Shown: positions 1 to 10,875 of the stretch, one piece after another
Layout: each line of letters opens with the position of its first letter
Numbering within the stretch: the first letter of the stretch is position 1
NCBI GenBank assembly: GCA_018398765.1
Contig: JAHBMJ010000610.1
Span: 2,893 to 44,537, forward strand
DNA: 41,645 nt
Reading direction: 5' to 3'
Source of the DNA: Chromera velia
Taxonomy: Eukaryota; Sar; Chromeraceae
The notes under the pieces: generated by a model
Database searches by the model: none
Told to the model about the DNA's origin: nothing
What the model saw: the letters and a program-made list of their open reading frames with translations, nothing else
Program-made: the position numbers and the translations under genes

Positions 1-3000
1 ATATATCTAGTACATGAGTTGAGGCCCTCCCCCCGTACGTGTACATTACAGCTCCCTGTACTCTAGCTATTGGCAATCGACAAGACTTCTGAATTCTATG
101 GAGCCCCCGGCCCCAAACTTGGCGACAAAAGGTCGGACACCCATTAACAGAACTGGCTCTTCGACACGGTTTGCTGCACGACTCATACATCAGTACTATC
201 ACTGACATACTTGTGGATTTAAATGTGTTCGTCAGACTTGCTGATCTGAGCGGCCAAGCTGGACCTAACCTAAATAGAGAGAAGACAAGAACCAAAGAAG
301 GTAAACATTGGAGAACAAACAGACCGCAAAGCAAGACACACGAGTCTACGAACTTGGTCGAGCGTCGAGGAAGCCTCAGAGAATGCCTTGCACGGACCCC
401 TTGCCAGTGCTTCACAGTCTCACACAGGTCTTCTGAGCTCTGTGTGAAAACAGAACGGCAGGACCTGCAGGCACACACTGTCAGCCATCCATTCTTCTGT
501 TCACGCAAACACCCAGTGACGTGCGTGCGTGCACATACATAGACACAAAGAGGGGCGAGACAAGGAAAGAAAGAGATGCAAAAAGGGGGAGGCGGAAGGG
601 AAGAGACGAAAGCATACAGAAAACCAAGAACCGAGAGCCGCGCAACCACAAAAACTCAGGGCGCAAGAGGAAACCGAAGTCCAACTTGCACAACATGCAG
701 AGACAGAGGGGGAAAAAAAAAAAGTTTGGATTCATGCAGACTCATTGATTTGTGTCCCTCGTTGACAGATGGTGATAGCGACACACATCCGCCAACTGCG
801 CCAACATACGGCCGCCTTCAAAGGTGCTTGACTGACTGGCTGACTGAAATTCTCCGACTGACACGCGCTTCCCTGTGTCCCTGCTTGTTGCCTTCCAAGT
901 TCACAAAAATGAACGCGCTACCCCGATCACCATGCGCGATAGACAAAGGAAGACGCCAGCAGGTGCATCCCAATCATCAGCCACACGCCTTTGCCATCGC
1001 GGTCGTTAAAAGGGTAAACTCAGAGCTCGGCAGCCGACATGCATCAGCAGGCCTACAAGGACATACACAGTTAGACAGAGAGAAGAAGGGCACCCCTCCC
1101 CCATACAAGCCTTCAGGGTCTCTTCGGAGACTGAGGGGACACTCGCTTGGAGGGTCTTTCACCTCAACTCCCGCCGCTGAAGGCTTCCCTCCCCCCCGCA
1201 TATATCTATGTGAGTTGAAGCCCTCCCCCCGCGCGCGTGTATTACAGCTCCCTGCACTCTAGCTATTGGCAATCAACAAGACTTCTGAATTCTGTGGAGC
1301 CCCCGGCCCCAAACCCGGCGACAAAAGGTCGGACACGCATAAATAGAACTGGCTCTTCGACACGGTTTGCCGCACGACTCATACATCAGTACTATCACTA
1401 ACGTACTTGTGGATTTGAATGTGTTCGTCAGACTTGCTGATCTGAGCGGCCAAGCTGGACCCAACCCAAATAGAGAGAAGACAAGAACTAAAGAAGGCAA
1501 ACATTGGAGAACAAACAGACCGCAAAGCAAGACACACGAGTCTGCGAACTTGGTCGAGCGTCGAGGAGGCCTCGGAGAATGCCTTGCACAGACCCCTTGC
1601 CAGTGCCTCACAGTCTCACATAGGTCTTCTGAGCTGCGTGTGAGAACGGAACGGCAAGACCTGCAGGCACACAGCCATCCACTCTTCTGTTCACGCAGAC
1701 ACCCAGTGACGTGCGTGTGTGCATATACACAGACACAAAGAGGGGCGAGGCAAGGAAAGAAAGAGATGCAAAAAGGGGGAGGCGGAAGGGAAGAGACGAA
1801 AGCATATAGAAAACCAAGAACCGAGAGCTGCGCAACCACGAGAACTCAGGGTGCAAGAGGAAACCGAAGTCCAACTTGCACAACATGCAGAGACAGAGGG
1901 GGAGAGAAAAAAAAAATGGATTCGTGCAGACTCATTGATTTGTGTCCCTCGTTAACAGATGGTGACAGTGACACACATCCGCCAACTGCGCCAACATACG
2001 GCCGCCTTCAAAGGTGCTTGACTGACTGGCTGACTGACATTCTCCGACTGACATGCGCTCCCCCTATGTCCCTTCTTGTTGCCTTCCAAGATCATAAAAG
2101 TGAACGCGCTACCCCGATCACCATGCGCGACAGACAAAGGAAGACGCCAGCAGGTGCATCCCGATCATCAGCCACACGCCCTTGCCATCGCGGTCGTTAA
2201 AAAGGTAAACTCAGAGCTCGGCAGCCGACATGTATCAGCAGGCCTGCAAAGACATACACAGTCAGACAGAGAGAGGAAGGGCACTCCTCCCCCATACAAG
2301 CCTTCAGGGTCTCTTCGGAGACTGAGGGAACACTCGCTTGGAGGGTCTTTCACCTCAACTCCCGCCGCTGAAGGCTTCCCTCCCCCCCGCATATATCTAT
2401 ATGAGTTGAGGCCCTCCCTTCGCGTGCGTGTATTACAGCTCCTTACACTCTAGCTATTGGCAACCAACAAGACTTCTGAATTCCGTGGAGCCCCCGGCCC
2501 CAAACCCGGCGACAAAAGGTCGGACACGCATTAACAGAACTGGCTCTTCGACACGGTTTGCCGCACAACTCATATATCAGTACTATCACTGACGTACTTG
2601 TAGATTTGAATGTGTTCGTCAGACTTGCTGATCTAAGCGGCCAAGCTGGACCCAGCCCAAATAGAGAGAAGACAAGAACCAAAGAAGGCAAACATTGGAG
2701 AACAAACAGACTGCAAAGCAAGACACACGAGTCTGTGAACTTGGTCGAGCGTCGAGGAGGCCTCGGAGAATGCCTTGCACGGACCCCTTACCAGTGCCTC
2801 ACAGTCTCACACAGGTCTTTTGAGCTGCGTGTGAGAACAGAACGGCAGGACCTGCAGGCACACACTGTCAGCCATCCATTCTTCTGTTCACGCAGACACC
2901 TAGTAACGTGCGTGCGTGCACATACATAGACACAAAGAGGGGCAAGACAAGGAAAGAAAGAGACGCAAAAAGGGGGAGGCGGAAGGGAGGAGACGAAAGC

Positions 3001-5340
3001 ATATAGAAAACCAGGAACCGAGAGCCGCGCAACCACGAAAACTCAGGGTGCAAGAGGAAACCGAAGTCCAACTTGCACAACATACAGAGACAGAGGGGGA
3101 GAGAAAAAAAAAATTGGATTCGTGCAGACTCATTGATTTGTGTCCCTTGTTAATAGATGGTGATAGCGACACACATCCGCCAACTGCACCAACATACGGC
3201 CGCCTTCAAAGGTGCTTGACTGACTGGCTGACTGACATTCTCTGACTGACACACGCTCCCCCCATGTCCCCGCTTGTTGCCTTCCAAGTTCACAAAAATG
3301 AACGCGCCACCCCGATCACCACGCGCGATAGACAAAGGAAGACACCAGCAGGTGCATCCCAATCATCAGCCATACGCCCTTGCCATCACGGTCGTTAAAA
3401 GGGTAAACTCAAAGCTTGGCAGCCGACATGCATCAGCAGGCCTGCAAAGATATGCACAGTTAGACAGAGAGAGGAAGGGCACCCCTCCCTCATACAAGCC
3501 TTCAGGGTCTCTTCGGAGACTGAGGGGACACTCGCTTGGAGGGTTTTTCACCTCAACTCCCGCCGCTGAAGGCTTCCCTCCCCCCTGTATATATTTACGT
3601 GAGTTGAGGCCCTCCCTCCGCACGCGTGCATTACAGCTCCCTGCACTCTAGCTATTGGCAATCGACAAGACTTCTGAATTTTGTGGAGCCCCCGGCCCCA
3701 AACCCAGTAACAAAAGGTCGGACACCTATTAACAGGACTGGCTCTTCGACATGGTTTGCCGCACGACTCATACATCAGTACTATCACTGACGTACTTGTG
3801 GATTTAAATGTATTCGTCAGACTTGCTGATCTGAGCGGCCAAGCTGGACCCAACCCAAATAGAGAGAAGACAAGAACCAAAGAAGGCAAACATTGGAGAA
3901 CAAACAGACCACAAAGCAAGACACACGAGTCTGCAAACTTGGTCAAGCGTCGAGGAGGCCTCGGAAAATGCCTTGCACGGACCCCTTGCCAGTGCCTCAC
4001 AGTCTCACACAAGTCTTCTGAGCTCCGTGTAAGAACAGAACGGCAGGACCTGCAGGCACACAGCTATCTATTCTTCTGTTCACGCAAACACCCAGTAACG
4101 TGCGTGCGTGCACATACATAGACACAAAGAGGGGCAAGACAAGGAAAGAAAGAGACGCAAAAAGGGGGAAACGGAAGGAAGGAGACGAAAGCATACAGAA
4201 AACCAGGAACCGAGAGCCGCGCAACTACGAGAACTCAGGGTGCAAGAGGAAACCGAAGTCTAACTTGCACAACAGAGACAGAGGGGGAGAGCAAAAAAAA
4301 AATTGGATTTGTACAGACTCATTGATTTGCGTCCTTCGTTGACAGATGGTGACAGCGACACACATCCGCCAACTGCGCTAACATACGGCCGCTTTCAAAG
4401 GTGCTTGACTGACTGGCTGACTGACATTCTCCGACTGATACTCGCTTCCCTGTGTCCCTGCTTGTTGCCTTCCAAGTTCATAAAAATGAACGCGTCACCC
4501 CGATCACCATGCGCGACAGACAAAGGAGGACGCCAGCAGATGCATCCCGATCATTAGCCACACGCCCTTACCATCACGGTCATTAAAAAGGTAAACTCAG
4601 AGCTCGGCAGCCAACATGCATCAGCAGGCCTGCAAAGATACACACAGTGAGACAGAGAGAGGAAGGGCACCCCTCCCCCATACAAGCCCTCAGGGTCTCT
4701 TCGGAGACTGAGGGGACACTTGCTTGGAGGGTCTTTCACCTCAACTCCCACCACTGAAGCCTTCCCTCCCCTCCGCATATATCTACGTAAGTTGAAGCCC
4801 TTCCCCCGCACGTATGCATTACAGCTGCCTGCACTCTAGCTATTAGCAATCGACAAGACTTCTGAATTTTGGGGAGCCCCCGGCCCCAAACCCGGCAACA
4901 AAAGGTCCGACGCGCATTAACAGAACTGGCTCTTTGACACGGTTTACCGCACGACTCATATATCAGTACTATCACTGACGTACTTATGGATTTGAATATA
5001 TTCATCAGACTTGCTGATCTGAGTGGCCAAGCTGGACTCAACCTAAATAGAGAGAAGACAAGAACCAAAGAAGGCAAACATTGGAGAACAAACAGACCGC
5101 AAAGCAAGACACACGAGTCTGTGAACTTGGTCGAGCGTCGAGGAGGCCTTGGAGAATGCCTTGCATGGACCCCTTGCCAGTGCCTCACAGTCTCACACAG
5201 GTCTTCTGAGCTCCGTGTGAGAACAGAATGGTAGGACCTGCAGGTACACAGCTATCCATTCTTCTGTTCACGCAAACACCCAGTGACATGCGTGCATGTA
5301 CATATACAGATACAAAGAGGGGCGAGGCAAAGAAAGAAAG
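1..5340. repeat. Tandem array of a ~1.19 kb unit, four full copies plus one partial
   Basis: Landmark words recur at near-constant spacing: the stretch beginning aactggctcttcgaca lies at about 151, 1347, 2538, 3736 (as gactgg) and 4924. Units run roughly 1-1199, 1200-2390, 2391-3588, 3589-4776 and 4777-5340. The last stops abruptly in an AAAGAAAG run, and the first is cut by the window edge, so the array probably continues to the left. Each unit carries open frames of about 120 codons, but the frames shift or break between copies and resemble no protein I know, so I treat the unit as non-coding satellite or low-copy tandem DNA. Copies differ almost only by transitions (see findings). No match to rRNA, snRNA or spliced-leader genes was recognised in the unit. 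Confidence 0.95.
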
Positions 5341-5790
5341 AGAATGGGAATAATGAGGTGTCTGTGGCATAAACGGGCAGAGAGATCTGTTCATTCCCTG
5401 AAGAAAAATTGTAGTCGATGGGATGAACGACGAGACAAATGTGCAGATTTCACTGTCTCCCCATTGTTGATCAGACCAAGATTGCTATGGGTATAGCTCT
5501 GCAAAGGCCCTGTCCTTCTCTTGCTTTCTTTCCCGTTTTTCTCTCACCGTCCAACAAAAGAATCGATCGACAGACACACAGGCGTTATTCTAAGACAAAG
5601 ACAGACAAACGGGCTCAAGAGAGAAAAACACACCTGCTGATCTCAAACAAACAAAGAGCGGAATTCCAGACACGGACACACAGGCCAAAGGAACATCAAT
5701 TGATCGTTCAGGATCTACAAAGAGTTACTGGCAGACCCAAATGACTTAAAGCCAATGCCTTTTCCTCCCTCTCTCCTCACTGCATGCCAC
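5341..5790. other. Spacer between tandem array and coiled-coil gene
   Basis: Unique sequence following the truncated fifth array unit. It holds short open frames only and a stretch rich in CAGACA words near 5565-5620. No gene is supported here. Confidence 0.5.
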
Positions 5791-7275
5791 TCACTGACTT
5801 GTTGGAATGCTAGGCTTCCATAACATCCTAAATCTCCTCGTAATTGGAGTATCTGGATGCGGCATGTCATCCAGCTCTTTGGCAGAACAACCCGCCTTGA
5901 GGCGACGACGAATTTCATGCCAGTACTCCCTGTGCTTCTCTTTGTGAAGCCTGACTGAGTCACTGGCCTCCGACTCCTCTCGTTCACACAGGCGGGCAGC
6001 TGCTTGCTCTGCTTTTTCATTTTTAGATCTGCACTGCTCCTGCCATCGAGCAATCTGTGCTTTCAACTTCTCTTCCCGGATTCTTTGTTTCTTTGTGGGC
6101 TTCTGGCGAAGCTCAATCCTCTTCTCTCCATTAGATTTGTGGGTGGGAGTCTCTGGGAGCTGCGACTGGTGCTTTGCAACTGCTGCTGCTCGTTGTGGCA
6201 TCTGGGCTTCAGTCTGCAAGTCAACAAAGGTGTCAACCCATCGCTTCAGACTCTGATTTACGAGATGCTCTTACTGCTGTCGGAGCTGCTGTTCTAGTTG
6301 ATGCAGAAGCTGGACCACTTAGGCAGGCGGTTCAATCTTTTGTAGACGGAGAGTCTGGAGTTGCAACTGCAACTGAGTGAAGTCCCTGTACGCTTGATCA
6401 TACATCTCCTGCGATTTGTGCATCTCGGCTATTGTTTTTGCTACTGCTGCATCAATAGGGTCTTTTTGTTCAGATCCTGAGTTAGAAAGGGAGATGGAAT
6501 ATATGGCAGGCTTTTGAAAGTGACTCTTCACTGCTTCATCCTCCCCCCTCTCTTTATTTTCACACCCTGTTGGTCGGGCCACTTCTGCAACGCTGTCTCC
6601 GCTCTCATGGGCAGGCAGAGGAGCAGACAACATGGCAATTTGTAACTCAATCTCTCCCTCACACACGTTCACTTTCTTCTCACTGCAAAGAGTGCTGCTA
6701 TCTGGATGCGTCTCCAACGATCGCTGCACACATGCGTTGAAAGAAACCTCATTAACGCCATTCTCTGTCTTTCTCTCCTCTTTACCTTCATCTGCCTCTC
6801 CCACCAGACATTCAGTTCGCACGGGGAGTGGCATCTCCCCATCCGTCTTTTCAGGTCCGTTCTCAACGGAACAATAAGTCGGGTCTGACCTCTCAGTGAG
6901 GCGACGGCGTACTTCATCGTCAAGCGTGCAGAGAGAAGCAATGAGAACCTGCATCTTTGTAGTGATAGACTCTTTCTCTCCTTCAACCACTTGGGGGCTC
7001 TGTTGGCCTTCTACTTCTACTTTTTTTGCTTCCGCTGCGCTGACTAAAGCGAAAATACCGACGGAAGCAATGGGAGCAGACACATGCGTCTCGTGGTGAG
7101 TACAATCGGAACCATCTGGTGATACAAAACCAGACTCCTCCTCACCCATGGTCGAATCTTGACCCAACTCACTCTTCAGGGGCACAGAGGTTAAAGGGGA
7201 CTCTTCCTGACCAGGCTCCCTCTCCGGATCAACCGTCGCTGCAGACATGGCAGCCTGGCATTGATTCCATTGCAT
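5791..7275 (-). pseudogene. Coiled-coil protein, one reading frame interrupted by two in-frame TAA codons
   Basis: One reading frame runs from an ATG at 7275 to a TGA at 5791-5793 (about 495 codons). Two TAA codons interrupt it, at 6319-6321 (codon 319) and 6271-6273 (codon 335). The sequence on both sides and between the stops is the same kind: glutamine-, glutamate- and leucine-rich heptad-like helix (for example LQLQLQTLRLQKIE before the first stop and LLHQLEQQLRQQ between them), followed by a basic/acidic coiled coil rich in K, R, E and Q. The first 250 residues are acidic and low in structure. I recognise no family. It may be a recent pseudogene, a readthrough gene, or a gene with an intron over 6230-6350 that I could not place with matching phases. 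Both stops could be CAA to TAA changes, and it is the first gene beside the tandem array. Confidence 0.6.
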
Positions 7276-7284
7276 AATTGAAAA

Positions 7285-7566
7285 TCACCGCCCACGTCTT
7301 GTGTTTCTTTTCTTTCTTCCTTTCTCTTCATTCACCCCCTCTATGCCTGCCAGTTTTTCTCCTGAAGGCAGAAGATGAAGTCTCTCCAAAAGTTGGGCCA
7401 CAGCCCCTTCGGAATCCTCCTCGGCTCTGTCGTGCTCCAACAGTGTTATTCCAGAGAAACACGGAGTCTCTCCAGATATCTCTAACAGAATTTTCTTAAC
7501 AATGAGAAGCACGATCTTAAGGAGGCCTGCCACGTTTCCTTTTTCTTTCCTTTCTCTCCCCATCAT
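7285..7566 (-). CDS. Short reading frame directly upstream and in frame with the coiled-coil gene
   Basis: A 93-codon frame starting with two methionines at 7566 ends at a TGA (7285-7287), three codons before the ATG at 7275, in the same frame. It contains a hydrophobic patch near residues 13-28 followed by an acidic amphipathic stretch. It could be the true 5' end of the broken gene, separated by a third nonsense codon, an upstream open frame in the leader, or chance. No homology is recognised. Confidence 0.25.
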   Translation of the reverse strand: MMGRERKEKGNVAGLLKIVLLIVKKILLEISGETPCFSGITLLEHDRAEEDSEGAVAQLLERLHLLPSGEKLAGIEGVNEEKGRKKRNTRRGR

Positions 7567-8870
7567 CTCAACAGAAAGAAAGCATGTCTGCGCACACTTG
7601 ACTGAAAGTGCGTTACACGTACTGAAGACGGTTCAAATAAAGGATGCAAGTCCCACTCTCGAACTGTATGTTCCTCTCTGGATTGATTTAAGGCTCTGCT
7701 TCTACATAAGAAAGCTAGGCTCCTACCGTCCTAAGAGATCTCCTCTTAGTTCATATAGGGTAAGTACTGTCATGCATGAGTCTTCACTTCTATCCTGCTT
7801 TCCCTACAGAGACTGCTACTTCTGCATAAAGCTTTACTTCCACATGTATGCTTTCTAATCATTAATGCATTTTCTCTAATACGCTCGTAATGCGCGCACT
7901 GCATGGATTCCTGACTGGGCGCCCATCACAATGCTATGTACTCCCTCTCTTTCGCTCTTCACTTTGGCTTCTGGAGTGCAGGGCCTATAGTGCTATGCAT
8001 CACAGAACTAGCCTGAGTTACAGAACTTCTTAAGTTTGTATGAGTCCGGGCCGCGTATATAGCCCAAGCTGCCATACTCATACAAAACTTGCCGATGTTG
8101 TTAGTAAACTTATTATTATATTGAAGACTTTTGTTTTTTTTAATTTTTAAGAGGGAGACATTTTTAGGTCTGTTCAATAACGTTCCTAGCGTTTCCGGCC
8201 CTTGGTCTAGCCTGTTTTTACGAACACTTTATGCACTTTATGCAACACTGCAACTGTCACGCAGTAGTACTTTGGGATCGACGGCTGGGTCCTTGACTAG
8301 GTCTTTGATTTGCTGACAAATTATACATGAGTACCATATATTGAAGACTAGATTGAAGAATAAAAAGATAATTCTAGTATTGAAAACTACGTACATTGAA
8401 GACGGCCTAGAAAAAATTTTAGGCACCGTAATAGGCAGGCCGTATGGCGTGTGCTAGGCCATGCATGGAGGGGCGGTCTGCTATCAGACTGCTGCCTTAA
8501 TGATATGGAACCCAGATAAACCCAGAGTCCTATGCAGGCTCTCTCCCATTTGTTTTAATAATAATTGTTCGAACGACCAAAGACGAAACAACGCTAGTGT
8601 AAGCATCAATAAATTCCTTTAATATCAATTTCTAGATCAATTTCTTTTCTTTATCATCGGTGCAAGCCGATCAATACCTGACAGTGGACCGCGGGCATTC
8701 TCAAAACATAAAATCTAATATAAAATCCTATCCTATCCTATAACTATAGTCTTATAACTTAAGTTACTTAATTGAATTATAAATTTAGTAAAAATTTAGA
8801 GAATATTTTAAAATTATAGATAAATTCTTAAACATTATTTTCTAGATCTAGCTGGTTCTATAGATTCCTT
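7567..8870. other. Spacer becoming AT-rich, no gene seen
   Basis: Short open frames only. From about 8100, and strongly from 8540 to 8860, the base composition becomes AT-rich with many TAG, TTAA and TATA words, like the islands at 22400-23795, 27760-27960, 33520-34130 and 38520-39130. No coding or RNA gene is supported. Confidence 0.6.
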
Positions 8871-9203
8871 AGAATGGATTGATGACCAAGAGTAGCTATC
8901 CGGAATACAGAGCTAGATCTCCACGATGGTGGAACTACTTCATGAAATAGTCTGTCCGTCAAGGCAGAGTAGAATGAACAACCAAACGGCTTTCGATCAG
9001 CTAGTGCTGCACGATGTGAATCGATTTGAATGGCTGGTGCTGAATGCACGTGGCACAAATCGTATAAAATCGAATGCACGTGTGGTAATCCATCCAAGCC
9101 AGTATGGCGCTTAGGCACCGCGCGGCACAGCCTGCACGCTCGGCCCGGCGGGCCCAGAAGCAAGCAAGGATATGCGGTAGGCTAGTACCCTATACTCCAA
9201 CTC
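8871..9203. repeat. Interspersed repeat family A, copy 1 (internally deleted)
   Basis: 8871-8917 matches 10472-10517 of copy 2, and about 8905-9203 matches 13927-14235 of copy 3. The block of about 350 bp that lies between these parts in the other copies is missing here. The junction falls at an AGAGCTAG/AGAACTAG word present at both edges, as expected for deletion between short direct repeats. Differences from copy 3 are nearly all transitions. The minus strand has an open frame of about 100 codons that recurs in copy 3 (LLGPPGRACRxCRxVPKRH); I do not recognise it. Confidence 0.85.
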
Positions 9204-9416
9204 CCCCCCTCGATTACGTTTCTATACAAAGAGAACGAGATCAAAACACAAGAGAGAAGAACAAAGAGAAGAAACAGCCGCTTGCTCTAACTAACTGCGC
9301 TTCGAATTAAGGCTTCAACCTCCCCGCTCTTGCCTTAAGTTCTCAACATTACAGGAATCAAAATTTAATGAAATCAAGCATAGAGAAAGAGCGGAATTAT
9401 GCTTTCTGTGTACAAC

Positions 9417-9486
9417 AAACCGATCATCCTCAAAGGCGGAATTACAGCAATGCAAGCAACCGATCATCTTTAAAGGCGGAATTATA
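9417..9486. repeat. Short direct repeat, two ~31 bp copies
   Basis: The words accgatcat and aaaggcggaatta occur in the same order at about 9418-9446 and 9459-9486. The copies differ only at C/T positions. A partial third copy (gcggaattat) lies near 9391. Function unknown. Confidence 0.6.
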
Positions 9487-9772
9487 GTTACACACACTGC
9501 ATGCACGAAAACAACCAGTCATCTTTCATTCTAATGTCATTGGATTGATGCGTGTTCAGATTTCGATCCTTTCGGATCTTTCCTAAGGAACAAGGCGTGT
9601 GCAAAGGAAAGAGAAGAAATTCACATACAGTTTGTAAAGCAAGTCATCTATACTTCCTGATCGGCAGGATTCAACCATACGCACAGTTTGCATTCACTGC
9701 CTAACAAGAGAAAACAAACACTGCAAACCTTACCTACATAGCTTAGCGGGTCGTCCTGGCTTCTCTCCACAT

Positions 9773-10306
9773 TCACATATGCAAAGGAACGGATGTTGGA
9801 TGGCAGATGACATGAAAACGGCCAAACAAAGATGGAAGAATCCCTCCCGAATCCCCCTTCCCAAAGAGGTGCTTCCGAAACCTTGCCTCTAGCCTTGCCT
9901 CCTCAATGATCCTGGCAAGCAGACAAACAAATTCCAGTAGAGATGGTACGGCACTTCCAGTAACACTGTTCTTGGCGACCCCCAAAGCAAGTGTGAGCAG
10001 ATGGTGCACTGACAGCTCAGTGTAATCTTGGCAGCAACTGGTGGCAGCTGGTGGATGGGCGGTTTATGGCGAAGTGGCGGCGATCATGCTGCTGGAGATT
10101 CTTGGACGCTCGCTCACTCTTGTAGAGGTGGTTGGAAATCAAGGTCCGAAGAGCGTGAGGGGAGATCGGGAACTCAGGGCGTCTACAATGATGTCGTCCA
10201 CAAGCAAAATCTACAAGTGCAACAAGGCGTCTCCCAGCGAAAACCTGCTGTCGGAGTGACTGCAGATCGAACTGGTCTCCACTTCTGCTATAGAAAAAGG
10301 AAATAG
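9773..10306 (-). pseudogene. Decayed reading frame with three in-frame stops
   Basis: A single minus-strand frame reads from about 10306 to a stop at 9773 with three internal stop codons: TAG at 10211-10213, TGA at 10139-10141 and TAA at 10064-10066. Between and after the stops the translation looks protein-like. After an ATG at 10009 there is a 78-codon open stretch with alternating hydrophobic and charged residues (LLEFVCLLARIIEEARLEAR). I recognise no family. It could also be a gene with short introns, or chance; I favour a pseudogene because the frame is constant through all three stops. Confidence 0.35.
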
Positions 10307-10471
10307 CTATTAAAGCATTCCACCATTCCTGTTCTGATTGGAACGGGTGGCTTCTAATTCGTAGAAGAGCTAGTGGAGCAAAAGATTGCTGGAGAAAGAT
10401 TCGGAGATGGAAGTGATCGCTCGGTCATAGCTGAACGAACGAGGACAGAACAGAACGTGCTGTTACAGCGC

Positions 10472-10875
10472 AGAATGGATTGATGACTAAGAGTGGCCAT
10501 CCGGAATGCAGAACTAGTATAAGGGGCGTACTATAAGGGCTCATAACTTGCACTGCCTTCTAGAGCTAAAGACAATCCTTACAATAACGTCCAGAGAGCT
10601 CTCACTGTTGGATGGAGAAGTCCATCGGTAACTTTTTTTAAAGTCTAACAATCTAACCTCATACGATGACTCTTTGAATCAGGCCTACTCTTATGCTTGA
10701 TCTATTGATTGGATCACTGCGCATGCATGCTCGTCTATCGATCAGTCAGTCTACGCGCGCGCCCACGAGCCATTCTGTTCTCATGCAGGCCGAGGCCGCC
10801 AAGCTAAGCGATGCCAATTCTAGTTAAGTCACCTTAAGTGCCCCACAAGCCCAGACTCTTGACAATCACCTCACA
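10472..10875. repeat. Interspersed repeat family A, copy 2
   Basis: 10472-10517 matches copy 1, and 10518-10875 matches 13579-13926 of copy 3, including the words gcgtactataagggctcata and cgatcagtcagtctacgcgc. The similarity to copy 3 ends after cacctcaca; the right-hand part seen in copy 3 is absent. It carries an 8-bp T/A insertion near 10630 relative to copy 3. No terminal inverted repeats, LTRs or transposase were found, so this is likely a non-autonomous or remnant element. Confidence 0.85.

Noticed and set aside
171-5234. Recurring ~120-codon frames (MPHDSYISTITDVLVDLNVF...) in each array unit as a gene family
   Set aside because: Frames differ in length and break between copies, differences fall at all codon positions, and the opposite strand has equally long frames. 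This follows from a repeated low-stop sequence.
6271-6321. Reassignment of TAA to glutamine
   Set aside because: The cysteine-rich gene appears to end at TAA, and other genes end normally at TAG and TGA. Only one gene shows the in-frame TAA codons.
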